DNA from: Onchocerca volvulus
Taxonomy: Eukaryota; Nematoda; Chromadorea; Rhabditida; Onchocercidae
DNA: 64,000 nucleotides
NCBI GenBank assembly: GCA_000499405.2
Contig: HG738138.1
Location: 21,524,824-21,588,823 of the forward strand
Reading direction: 5' to 3'
The notes under the pieces: model-generated
What the model saw: the letters and a program-made list of their open reading frames with translations, nothing else
What the model was told of the DNA's origin: nothing
Databases searched by the model: none
Translations under genes and position numbers: made by a program
Shown: positions 43,301 to 51,978 of the stretch, one piece after another
How positions within the stretch are numbered: position 1 is the first letter of the stretch
How the letters are laid out: every line of letters starts with the position of its first letter

Positions 43301-43440
43301 TGACCTTTCCGAAAGAGATATCCATTGAGCCGGGCATTTCAATTCTTCTCGAATTTTATACCGATGATAACAAGGCGGATAATGGTGACGGGTTCAGGAT
43401 CGAATGGACTTGTGAGAATTATTACATTATACAAGTGTGA
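7373..43440 (+). CDS. CUBN: Cubilin-like endocytic receptor (8 EGF + 27 CUB)
   Basis: Giant secreted or peripheral-membrane receptor. Vertebrate cubilin is an extracellular multi-ligand endocytic receptor that trimerises through its N-terminus and depends on amnionless for membrane attachment. Here the order is: signal peptide ([11 protein letters not shown] near residue 15), cubilin-type N-terminal region, EGF modules (12640-15193), then CUB domains from 15337 to the stop at 43438-43440. There is no transmembrane segment at the end, as in vertebrate cubilin. I count more than 60 exons, most separated by short introns. Fully resolved exons include 7373-7506, 7680-7809, 7953-7994, 8104-8193, 12522-12740, 12979-13082, 13419-13548, 13743-13911, 14368-14493, 14596-14825 and 15004-15193. 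The first in-frame ATG is 7373; 7385 is an alternative. Three introns require GC donors. Junctions inside CUB18 and CUB27 are not fully resolved. A GTGAGA donor-like site lies just before the stop, so a further short exon is possible. Confidence 0.88.
8965..10812 (-). CDS. vha-13: V-type H+-ATPase catalytic subunit A, intronless
   Basis: Catalytic A subunit of the V1 sector, which hydrolyses ATP to drive proton pumping into endosomes, lysosomes and across epithelial membranes. A single uninterrupted frame of 615 residues is full length for the family (about 606-617). The P-loop GAFGCGKT lies at residues 248-255, with the conserved P-loop Cys 252. The catalytic Glu is in GCGERGNE (about residue 277), and the ATPase alpha/beta signature region ([20 protein letters not shown]) starts near residue 346. 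The ATG at 10812 was chosen; an in-frame GTG upstream at 10824 is not needed. A possible acceptor, TCTGTGACAG, lies 5 bases before the ATG and could serve a leader exon or spliced leader. The gene sits wholly inside cubilin intron 4 in antisense. Complete lack of introns, unlike every neighbour, suggests it arose by retroposition. Confidence 0.97.
   Translation of the reverse strand: MPPTTNLMESDKESSYGFVYGVSGPVVTADKMAGSAMYELVRVGHSELVGEIIRLEGDYATIQVYEDTSAVAIGDPVLRTGKPLSVELGPGIMGSIFDGIQRPLKDILELTQSIYIPKGVNVNVLSRDAVWDFQPNHKLAVGDHITGGDTIGFVRENVLINHRIMLPPTACGTITYLAAPGEYHVTDIILETEFAGEKSKFTMLQIWPVRQPRPCAEKLAANFPLLCGQRVLDALFPCVQGGTTAVPGAFGCGKTVISQSLSKFSNSDAIVYVGCGERGNEMSEVLRDFPELTMEVNGVTTSIMKRTTLVANTSNMPVAAREASIYTGITLAEYFRDMGLNVSMMADSTSRWAEALREISGRLGEMPADSGYPAYLAARLASFYERAGKVKCLGSPEREGSVTIVGAVSPPGGDFADPVTSATLGIVQVFWGLDKKLAQRKHFPSINWLISYSKYMRALDEYYDKNFPEFVALRTACKEILQEEEDLSEIVQLVGKASLAESDKITLEVAKLIKDDFLQQNGYTPYDRFCPFYKTVGMLKNMIAFYDLAKHAVESTAQSENKITWAIIRDHMGDILYELSSMKFKDPVKDGEQKIKKDYDELLEQMQTAFRNLEE
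10813..12521. other. Remainder of cubilin intron 4, upstream of vha-13
   Basis: About 1.7 kb of AT-rich sequence that is both the 5' flank of the nested V-ATPase gene and the 3' part of cubilin intron 4. It must hold the promoter of the V-ATPase gene, if that gene has its own. No coding sequence or repeat is recognised; reading frames here are short and lack family features. Confidence 0.5.
12640..15193 (+). other. CUBN: Cubilin EGF-like block (8 modules)
   Basis: Eight six-Cys EGF-like modules can be read in order across exons 5 to 11. Module 1 starts [13 protein letters not shown]; 2 starts [13 protein letters not shown]; 3 starts [15 protein letters not shown]; 4 starts [16 protein letters not shown]; 5 starts [13 protein letters not shown]; 6 starts [13 protein letters not shown]; 7 starts [13 protein letters not shown]; 8 starts [13 protein letters not shown]. 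Modules 4 and 5 carry the DxNEC or DxDEC start of calcium-binding EGFs. Modules 4 and 5 also show the CAGCPPG and CAPCPPG spacing seen in cubilin. The block ends at CEYEED, directly before CUB1. All exon joins in this block keep frame with standard GT-AG sites. Confidence 0.85.
15262..15327. repeat. Two-copy 32-base intronic tandem repeat
   Basis: GCCTTAGAYTATAACTT occurs twice at a spacing of 32 bases in the intron before the first CUB domain. It looks like a local duplication. Confidence 0.6.
15337..24472 (+). other. CUBN: Cubilin CUB domains 1-9
   Basis: Domain starts, by the CGG or equivalent Cys motif, are near 15337 (1), 16107 (2), 16835 (3), 18604 (4), 20097 (5), 21080 (6), 21832 (7), 22774 (8) and 23833 (9). 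CUB5 is canonical ([41 protein letters not shown]). CUB4, 6, 7 and 9 are divergent and lack parts of the acidic Ca2+ site. CUB9 carries [10 protein letters not shown] where Asp-Tyr-Leu-Glu is usual. The CUB6 to CUB7 join needs a GC donor at 21679/21680; otherwise the frame runs into TAG. CUB3 is spread over at least four exons, with a 0.8 kb intron before 18205. Confidence 0.8.
24473..33540 (+). other. CUBN: Cubilin CUB domains 10-18
   Basis: Starts are near 24473 (10), 25860 (11), 27002 (12), 28381 (13), 29345 (14), 30452 (15), 31118 (16), 32148 (17) and 32857 (18). CUB10 runs into CUB11 with no intron between them ([11 protein letters not shown]). CUB14 and CUB16 are canonical: CUB14 has [14 protein letters not shown], and CUB16 has [24 protein letters not shown]11, 12, 13 and 18 are divergent. 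CUB18 has a long insertion ([17 protein letters not shown]) before its last strand, and its internal exon start near 33281 is uncertain. The CUB14 to CUB15 join needs a GC donor, G/GCAAGT, at 30144/30145. Confidence 0.78.
32039..32062. repeat. Poly-T tract of 24
   Basis: Uninterrupted T run in the intron before CUB17; similar shorter runs occur in many introns here. Likely length-variable. Confidence 0.85.
37366..37435 (+). pseudogene. Decayed duplicate of a CUB22 exon segment
   Basis: This stretch, inside the intron of CUB22, resembles coding bases 37036-37101 of the same domain over about 65 bases. Both contain AATTATTTGATA-A/G-AGCC, then GACGGCA, then CTTATAAT or TTTATAAT, then AAGRATTYTTGA. 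The copy needs a one-base gap after its Lys-Pro codons to match the parental peptide pattern ([10 protein letters not shown] versus NYLIKP-FDG) and reads to TAA without it. Its flanks give no convincing exon. It is most simply the remnant of a local tandem duplication that included the exon and part of the intron. Confidence 0.6.
40034..40083. repeat. Near-perfect 50-base inverted repeat (hairpin)
   Basis: Two 25-base arms meet with no real loop. The left arm begins TGATTCAGATCACA and the right arm ends TGTGATCTGAATCA. By eye 23 of 25 positions pair; the mismatches are at arm position 15 and at the tip. It lies in the intron between CUB24 and CUB25. No flanking transposon features are visible. 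Confidence 0.8.
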
Positions 43441-45700
43441 TTCTAGCATTTCATGCTATTTTTTGATGTTCTGTTTCATGGTGTCTGTACCGTAATGTCA
43501 ACTTCTAATGAATATTCAAAAAACGAAATGGCATAATTCTGTCATAAGTTTAAATGTTGTTCAATTATTTTTGTCTATTTTTTAAACTATTCGTATGAAA
43601 TAATGAGGTGCACACTGTATCATTTGAACGCAACAATAATAATAATTTACAGTTATAAAATCAAGCAAACTGAAATTGAACGAAAAAGTCGAAATAGTAA
43701 TATTAAGCGGAAAAAGTACTTCTGCAGATCCTGAATAATATCTTAAAAACTTTTTCGTTTAAATGAAATGCTGAAAATGTAACGGTAAAGGAAGTAAATG
43801 TACTAGAGAACTAGAGATATTCGTCCCTTGAGTTTGCTTCATTTCTTGTGGACCGAACAACATCATTTAGCAATACCACGGCTCGTTTATTAATTGACGG
43901 AACAGTGATTCTTTGCTTATATTACAAGCATTTATTAGAGAATATCTAAGTAAACTGATCACTCAGTTATTCTTTATTATAAGTGATTATTGGAAAATAT
44001 TTAAGTAAACTGATCACTGACTATTCTTTCCATTGACGCTCACAGGAAGGAGTACTGCTCAACTGAGTTGTCGGATTGTTGCAAAGACCAAAGTAACTTT
44101 CAAAAAAGAGTGAGACGAAGCGGAAATCCACTTCAACAAAGTTCAATCCTTCATTGAATGCTCTTTAGAAAGTTGAAGTCCTTGCTTGATATGATGGGAT
44201 GAACATGGCTAACTAATAATAAAACAAGCAATGAAGTTTCTACATCAATCAAATAAAATACCGAATTCTCACCTAGCAATAACTAACTGGATAAAACAGA
44301 ATTGATATAAGCTCGGAAAAAAGCACCTTCCCAAGTTGTTGCCATAAAGCATTAAGATGTGTTTGCACAATGGGCGAAGACAATGGTGACCCAGAGATAT
44401 TGACGGAGGAGATATGAGATGGTTTACTTTTCTTTGCAACATATATTCTCTACCGAGAAGCCTATTTGATAAATTTCGCCAGTGTTTTGTCCGGTTTTTT
44501 GTTTTAAATTTGTTTTTTTTCTGAAATCAAATTTTCTCTTCGTTTTACCCTTCTCAAAATATTTGTTCTACAATTTTCTCATGGCCAATTTTCTTCATCC
44601 GTTTTCTGATAGCAAAATTCTTTAGAAAAAGACTACTTTCGCAGTTCTTTCCAACTTCTGTCCATGTTGTTTTCGATGATTTCACTTTTATTTTGCAACT
44701 ATCATAGAATTTTTTCCGGATTTCTAGAAGTGTCTCGAGCATTGTTTAATTGATTTACTGATGATAGACTTCTCACATCTTTAATATGCTGCTATTTGAG
44801 TGGAAATCTTTCTTTTTAAGACGAATAAAACTTTTCTGAATATTAGGGATGGTATATTTATTCATATGGATGAACAAGGAATTTCACTACTATTGATGAT
44901 TTCTAAAAAATTGCCTGATTTTTAGTTCTGATAATATTGTAAGCTGTTGCAATTAAGTGATTGGTTTAGGAGCGAATGACGGTGTTCGTAAGAATCATTT
45001 CCTACAAATGTAGATGATTCTTTCGATATTTATTATTCGTGACACCAACAATATGCTAATTTTTTTTCGTCCTACAAAATTTTCTTAATACTACGCGTTA
45101 GTCGTATATCTTTGTTTGATCTTTTTGCTGGAAGAAAGTTAAATAAATTACGGCTGCTGAAATATTGAGGGCATTCCACAGAAAAGAATGCTTACGAGTT
45201 CGTTGTATCATAAGTTAGAGTTATTCTTCACAATGATGTATTTTGTTTAATCGAAAAACTTCCATCATTTCTTTCTATACATTTGTCACTGATTTATAGT
45301 TAGTCAAACAGATCTGTCAAACATAAGTTTTGCTTATTTCCTGATGACGTGTTACTAAAAAAATTTCTCGACGCCATTTGTTATGTTTCCGTCACTTTTT
45401 GTATGATATCAACTCCTGAAATTAATGTTTAGATTGATAATAGATAGGAATTACTAATTTATTTCATTATAATGAAATTGGTCTCGCAGAATGTCATTTC
45501 CTCAAAATGCATCAGATGCAATGCTCGTTAATTTCTTAAAAAGTGTCATATAATAAATAACATATGCTGGATATATAGATAATATAATATGATATTAGCT
45601 TCGATATTATATCTAATTTTGTGGCATTAAGTAATTAGTGCTTAAAAGTGCTATTGCGCTAGTATTATTAAAGAGCTTAGTCAGCTTCTTATTTTTACAG
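43441..45700. other. Intergenic region after cubilin
   Basis: About 2.3 kb, AT-rich, between the cubilin stop and the PCMT pseudogene. It contains a two-copy tandem repeat at 43929-44029 and a 62-residue minus frame at 44554-44742 that is Lys-rich and unlike any family I know. A first exon for the pseudogene (MAW start) was looked for and not found. Confidence 0.5.
43929..44029. repeat. Two-copy tandem repeat, about 55-base unit
   Basis: The motif AATATYTAAGTAAACTGATC, followed by ACT and a TATTCTTT segment, occurs twice in a row, each time preceded by a TTATTAGAG or TTATTGGAA segment. The copies are about 85% alike by eye. Confidence 0.7.
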
Positions 45701-47425
45701 AGACGGGAAATATTAAGGATGAAAGAGTAGAGGTGGTTATGCTGCGCGTTAATCGAGCTAACTTTTGTCCACGGAATTCGTATCAAGATTTCCCACAGCA
45801 AATCGGATACAACGCAACTATTAGTGCTCCCCATATGGTAAGTATTGTCGTTCACGTATACTTCATTTTGCTATTTATTAGCTCAGCTTCATGTAGTTAT
45901 ATTGTAATTTCAAGATGTACGCCATTGAATTTAGTTAAGAAATAATACAGTTTAATGAGCAATAGCTTTCCATGTCAATTTCTTTTGAAGCCATGTCGAG
46001 ATGTTAAAACATGAAGACTCTGTGGTCATTCTTTTAAATATTCTTTATTTTTTTTTTCTGCAATTTTCAGCACGCATTGGCTTTAGAACTTTTAAAAGAC
46101 CACTTGAGAGAAGGCAGTAAGGCACTGGATATTGGCTCCGGTTCTGGATATTTGACAGTTTGCATGGCACTTATGGCAAGTGTTTAGCTCTTCACAATAA
46201 GTTCAAATATAAAGCATATAATTTTAATTTTGTGAAATTCTCTTTGTAATACGAAAAAATCTTTTTATATAAAAAAAAATTACTGAACTTTATGATTTCG
46301 ATAGTCAGCAATGATTGACTTGGAAAACCATAATGTTTAATCGTTTTTGCTGTGGAACGCTTAAAGCTATGTAAATTCCTAAAGTTTTTATTTATGCATA
46401 TTATTTACTTATCATAACCAGTCGGTTTTCTAGGTCGGTAGAAGAGGCCGAGTGATTGGCACGATCACATAAAGGAATTGGTAGATCTTTCGATCAGTAA
46501 TATTAATAAACATCATAGTGATCTGCTTATGGATGGACGGTTAACAATGGTTACAGGCGATGGTCGTAGTGGCTATAAAGCTGATGCTCCGTAAACGGTG
46601 ATATAGTATATTAATTATCATATGTTCAGTGTGCTTAATTCATATATTTAGTTTGCTTTTTTTACCACCAAATATATCTTTGAAGGAAAATATTCCTATT
46701 CACTCTTCTAGTTGTAATAAGATAATCAGTTGGTTTGAAGATCTTCGTTTCGGAGGATAATAGACACTGATACTTTTTTCAATAAGTTCCATCATTATTG
46801 AAGTGAACATTACTCCGGATTGAATATTCTTATTATCTATTCTAACTTTTGTGTTGAAGCAGATGATATATTTACTAGAAGTTTAAGCGAATCGAAAACA
46901 TCACTACTTTATGTTGGTTAAGGCTAGAGAAGGTGCAAATTTCAAAATTTATGTTTGAACTTTATCTGGAGAGATTAGGTCTCAACTCTAAACATTACAA
47001 TAGCGGATTGCATAATAAAACCCAACTTTGGTATATATAGTCATAGACAGCATTTTGTGGTACTAATACGAATTGATATATGGAGTAGTCAACACTGGGA
47101 TTCAATCCATTTATTTTTAACCGTTAGATGGATTAAACATAATGGCATTGTTTTTTGTCTTTTTTTTCCTGTAAGGAGTCAGCAAACAATTGTGTTTAGC
47201 TTGCAGTTGGAATTTATCAGTGAGAATCCAAACATTGAGCAATTCCAGTAGGTGGATCAGCTTGCTTTAGGTGGTCGAATGGTCATTCCAATAGGTGAAG
47301 CTTTCAGTGATCAACGCTTTGTTCAAATTTATAAAGATTTGAATGGTAATATAAAAATTGAAGAATTATTCGGTGTTTTATTTGTCCCCTTATAGATAGG
47401 AAATATCAGCTTGGTCGTTTGAAAT
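45701..47425 (+). pseudogene. PCMT pseudogene, upstream tandem copy
   Basis: Four of the five exon equivalents of the intact downstream gene can be seen: 45701-45837 (137 bases, same length as its homologue), 46071-46175 (105 bases, same length, with SAM motif [12 protein letters not shown]), from 46434, and from 47249. Lesions: no first exon found; a small deletion near 46461 leads to TAA at 46470 in place of the His-Ile-Lys-Glu-Leu frame, which continues in another phase; the end of exon 4 decays after GYKADAP (TAA at 46592), so the AIHVGAAAP motif is lost; the last exon opens with TAG at 47249 where the intact copy has Leu; and a base is missing near 47394 before the LGR end. Exon 2's donor is ATG/GCAAGT. 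It is an old duplicate of the intact gene, not a recent one, given the many substitutions. Confidence 0.85.
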
Positions 47426-48309
47426 CCAGATAGTTTCTCTATAAAACGTGTATAGTTAAATAGGAGATTAATTTAATCATAATTATTTGGTAAAACTCAT
47501 GAAAGACTCAACAGGAAATTACATATGCTATGATTTTAAATTGCATGTGCCATAATTCTTTAAAATTCTACAGCTATATTAATTTTCCCATATCTCTTTT
47601 AGTTTTATTTTGCATTCAGTTGATCTCAACTCAGTGACCATTTTAATCCTATTACTTTTACTGATATGTGATAGTCGTGAATCCATGATGTATTGATGTT
47701 ATTAAAATCCTTATTACATGTATTTATTTATACTATATTATTATAATTAGCTAGTCTGCTTGTATAATAATTGCAAATTAAAAATCGGTGAACTTCCAAA
47801 ATGGGTGTTTAGTTTCTATTAGCTCCAAATAAATTCTATGCTTCCAATTTTTTTAATATTATAATTCAAGTTCATATTTCATCATCATTTCTAATGGTCA
47901 ACTACTCAGCAGATGTTCTTATTACAATTCTTCGAAGGTCCGTAGCATTTTTATTGAATGTCAGAAAATAAAGATTCTAAATTTTCTTTTTTCCAGATGA
48001 TCGAATTGTTAATACGGATGCTTTATTTATAAGGAGCAATGTATTTGGAACTGAGATGTCAAGTTATTTTGAGGTATTGCTTAATTAGGAGATGAATTGG
48101 GATAGAAACATGGAGTGAATGGTTTTGAAATGCATTAAAAACATATTTGGGTTGGTGCATGTTAGAAAATTGTTAAAAATTGGCGAGTGATAGTGATCCA
48201 TGAGTCCGTGAAGAAATTTTTTTTTATAGTTTATTGTGAGAAGAATTTATGAGGAACGCAGATTGAGCGGCATTGTTTGATATCTATTTTTTGAAGAAAA
48301 AAGAAAAAT

Positions 48310-50269
48310 ATGGCATGGCGTTCGCACGGTGATTCAAATGCCTCACTCGTAGAGAATTTACGTAGTTAGTTCTTTGAAGTTATTTTTGATAGTGGAATTC
48401 GAAAAAAAAAAGATCTGAGATCGGCTGATTATCAGTTTTCGCCGTTTATGCTGAAAATCTTTGATGGTATCTATTGCATTATAAAAAAACATTTTTCGGT
48501 CTGTTGTCCAAGATTATGACGGAATACAACACTTTAACATCGTTTGATTTGTTGTTAACTGTTATTTTCGAAGTTTGACAGCGAGAAGATTTACTCAGGA
48601 AGATCTGAAACTATTAGAAAAAAGTCAGATGTAAGAAGTACAACAGAAGTATTTGCAGGAAATGGCTTGTTTAGAGATGAGCGAGTTAAGATGACGATGC
48701 TAAGGGTCGATAGAGCTGATTTTTGTCCTCGAAATCCATATCTTGATAATCCAGAACCAATCGGTTCCAATGCAACAATTAGTGCACCTCATATGGTGAA
48801 TTTATCTTTTATCAGATTATCAAATAAACTGTGATGAAAAGATAAGAAAATGCGAAATTATAACATAATAATCCATAATTTCCTTTTGAACTAAATAAAT
48901 AAGAGATTGTAGAGTTTGTTAAGGTATTCACTCCTATACTTGCCTCTATTTCCTTTATAGATTGGTTTGCAGCAATTAAATCCTTGCGCTCAGGTGTATC
49001 GATACCATAAAAACAAGAGTACTTCATTGGTGGGCTTGAAATTTTTAGATGAATTTCTTTCACTCCTGCATCTTTTAGCATGACTATTATATTTCTAAGC
49101 GTGCTACCAGCCCCTAACAATAGATGATGCAATCAAGTTAGTCCTTAAACAGTTTAACCTCGTTATGATATTACTTTTTCCCCTGATAAATTAATTCTTT
49201 GTACTCATTATGCTTACTGGGATCATTTCCATTAATTTGTTAATATGATGTGTTTCAGCATGCTGCTGCGCTTGAACGGCTTAAAGATCATTTGACGGAA
49301 GGTGATAAAGCACTTGACATTGGTTCCGGTTCTGGTTATCTAACTACATGCATGGCATATATGGTGATGATATTAATTAATATATGAATTCCCTGTTATT
49401 AGAATATTGTGACATAGATTTTAGGAATTTGTGGATACTTATCATTTATTAGCAAGGTAGAAAAGAGAAGTATTTATAAGTCACGAGATTTTTTTTTACA
49501 CAAATGATTAAGATCATTTTCTGTTAGTAAAAATATATCAGCAATCTTTTTTCATATTATTATTGTTACTTTTCTGATTTGGCTTTAAAACTAAATCAGA
49601 CAAATTGAGTATCATATATATCGTATCAATGGTTTCTTTTTAGGTTGGTGCAACTGGTAAAGTCGTTGGAGTGGAACATATCAGACAGTTGGTGGATTTA
49701 TCAATCAGCAATATCAAAAAAAATCACGCGGGTTTGCTGGAAGGTAGAGTGCTAATTGTCGAAGGTGATGGACGTAAAGGTTTCCCACAGTACGCCCCTT
49801 ATAACGCAATACATGTTGGAGCTGCGGCACCAAATGTTCCTGATGAGGTATTTTTTACATCTTTATTTGCTATAACACTCGTGACTCGGTAATTTATTGC
49901 TCCAAGACAATATTAAAATGGATCCGTTGCTGGTGGTTTTTATTTTTATTTTTTGATTGTCATATTACTTTGATGAAATAACTCATCGACTTGTATTAGT
50001 ATAACTATGTTGTGTATGAGTCTTCATTCAACAAATATTGATTTCGTCAGTATTCTTTGTTACTAGTGAAAATAGATTTCCATATTTAGTTATTAAATCA
50101 ACTAGCTCCTGGTGGACGAATGTTGATACCGGTTGGTGCAGCACATGCTGATCAGCGCTTTTTACAAGTTGATAAAGATGGTAAGGGTAAAGTTACGGTG
50201 AACGATCTGATGGGTGTAGTTTATGTGCCGCTCACTAACAAAGAAAACCAAATTGGACGGAATCAATAA
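48310..50269 (+). CDS. pcm-1: Protein-L-isoaspartate O-methyltransferase
   Basis: Cytosolic repair enzyme that transfers methyl from S-adenosylmethionine to L-isoaspartyl (and D-aspartyl) residues in damaged proteins, starting their conversion back to L-Asp. Five exons join in frame: 48310-48364, 48659-48795, 49259-49363, 49644-49847 and 50090-50269, giving 226 residues (family about 225-227). Visible landmarks are the [18 protein letters not shown] start, the substrate-loop ATISAPHM near residue 60, SAM motif [13 protein letters not shown] near 80, the acidic GVEHI segment, [17 protein letters not shown], and the C-terminal strand GGRMLIPVG with [14 protein letters not shown]. All introns are GT-AG. 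A candidate AATAAA lies at 50860. A decayed second copy lies just upstream, and TBCB is convergent downstream. Confidence 0.95.
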
Positions 50270-51978
50270 CAAGTTTTCTTTTATCTACAATTCGATAATA
50301 ACATATTTCTACAACATTATTGGTCGATTGGTTGATCTGTCTTGAATCTTTCTGTAATAAAGGCGCTAAGTAATAGATATCAAGTTCTGAAGAATTATTT
50401 AGTACGATTTTGAAAGTATATATACAGAATTGGAAGTAGGATTTAATATGATGATCCTTTCCCAATCATATTCAATGAAATTACTGAAGTTTGCATCGGA
50501 AAATCATAAATAGCACTACTCTTTGCTTTATGAATGCTTTATGGAAGATATTGACTTATAATTTATTTTCATACCGTTCCAAAATCCCGCACTACTTCCG
50601 AGAAATTGAAGGAAATTATTTAATTTTCCCATATTTCGATATAAAAATATCCATATGCAGTTATTTACTCTTTCTACCAAAGTTATTTTTATATTACTCG
50701 GTGCCTACGTAATCCCATTAACTTATATATACCAATATTTTGCTTCTTGTCCTTCGATTCGTGTGAATTTAACATGATCTGAACCAAATTTTCCAAGTTA
50801 ATTCTAAGAACGAAATGGAAATTGTGTAGTTCATTGTGTAAAACATTAGCCATTGTGAAAATAAATCATGAAATAGCTTAGTATCATAATTTCTTTATCT
50901 AATTCTATTGTTTTCACATGCATTAAGCTTAAGCACTTTATTCTTATTCTTGTAATATCTTATTTGGATTAAGCTGAGTGGTGAATCCTTATCCGCTGTG
51001 ATTTTCCTTATAATTAGGACTGGTCATTTCCGAAAAACTTTTGTGCAATTACCTAAAGCAGCACACCAGTCTTCGCTTTTTTCTTTTTTAGAATGTAAAT
51101 CTCTTTTTGGTCTTTTTCCTCTCTGCTGAGTATTTAGAATTTATAGCTGCTTGTTTATATAGATGTTTGCTTGTCAAATTATTTTGAATGCTATTTTTCA
51201 AATATTCCCCGGAAAAATATAGTGATTTAGACTTCGAAATTTTTTGACCTTAGCTCACTGATAAAAAATCTCCGCCTCATTTCGTTTGCTGAAAATAGAA
51301 ATTTGTTGATGCATAACGAAAAATTACTGCTCTGTAAGTCCGTGATTTTATTGATGATTCGTGCTATATGACATTCATCAACTAATACATGAAAGGAATT
51401 TCGATATTCGCTTGTAGTCTTTAGCGCAACCATTTTTATCACTTCCTCACATTTTATGTCGCATATGAATGACTCGGGTTTTGAACAAATAACACATACT
51501 TGTAATAGAATTTTATTATAAACTTTTTAAATAACTAGGAAGAACATACGAAAGCAAATAGGCCAGTGGTTAAAAAATGAACCGTAAGATTGTTGGTCAG
51601 AACACAAGTCGCGTCAAACCGAATCAAATCCATTAATTTCTAAAGGAGGAATGCATTCATCGGTTAAGCTTATTTTACTGCATGCATGAATAAGAATAGT
51701 GCAAATTAAGTCGAGATCATGAATTGCTTGAGCCAGTTTCGAAAAATTGTTAGACCAAATGACACATCAAAGAAGTTGGAAGCATTTTGTTGGCAGCCTC
51801 AAAGAAGATACTGTTTCAATTAAAACCCAGTCACACGCAAAGAAATTTTCTGAAAAAGTAGTAGAATCTATATCAATTTCATAATCAAAGTAGTTTCATA
51901 ATCAATCTTTCTTAATTTTCTATTAGCAACTTAGAAGAACAAAACAACTGAACTGAAAAAAGCGATCCGATATGCATT
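50270..51978. other. Intergenic region between convergent PCMT and TBCB genes
   Basis: 1.7 kb that receives the 3' ends of both genes. AATAAA at 50860 on plus could serve PCMT; TTTATT near 51511 gives a possible minus-strand signal for TBCB, though it is distant. Reading frames here (for example 51227-51442 minus) show no family features. Confidence 0.5.

Larger units (their letters stand above)
33929..43440 (+). other. CUBN: Cubilin CUB domains 19-27
   Basis: Starts are near 33943 (19), 34961 (20), 35957 (21), 36953 (22), 38347 (23), 39361 (24), 40158 (25), 41402 (26) and 42364 (27). CUB20 to CUB24 keep the acidic calcium-site pattern, for example [19 protein letters not shown] with [12 protein letters not shown] in CUB23. 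CUB19 starts without CGG (NACMYHV). CUB22 lies next to a decayed copy of one of its own exons. In CUB23 the join 38492 to 38846 keeps frame only with a GC donor (AA/GCAAGT). CUB27 lacks the first conserved Cys ([11 protein letters not shown]), and two of its junctions could not be joined in frame. The chain ends [15 protein letters not shown]. Confidence 0.75.

Noticed and set aside
44554..44742. 62-codon Lys-rich minus-strand frame
   Set aside because: Short, no family features, no supporting exons nearby.
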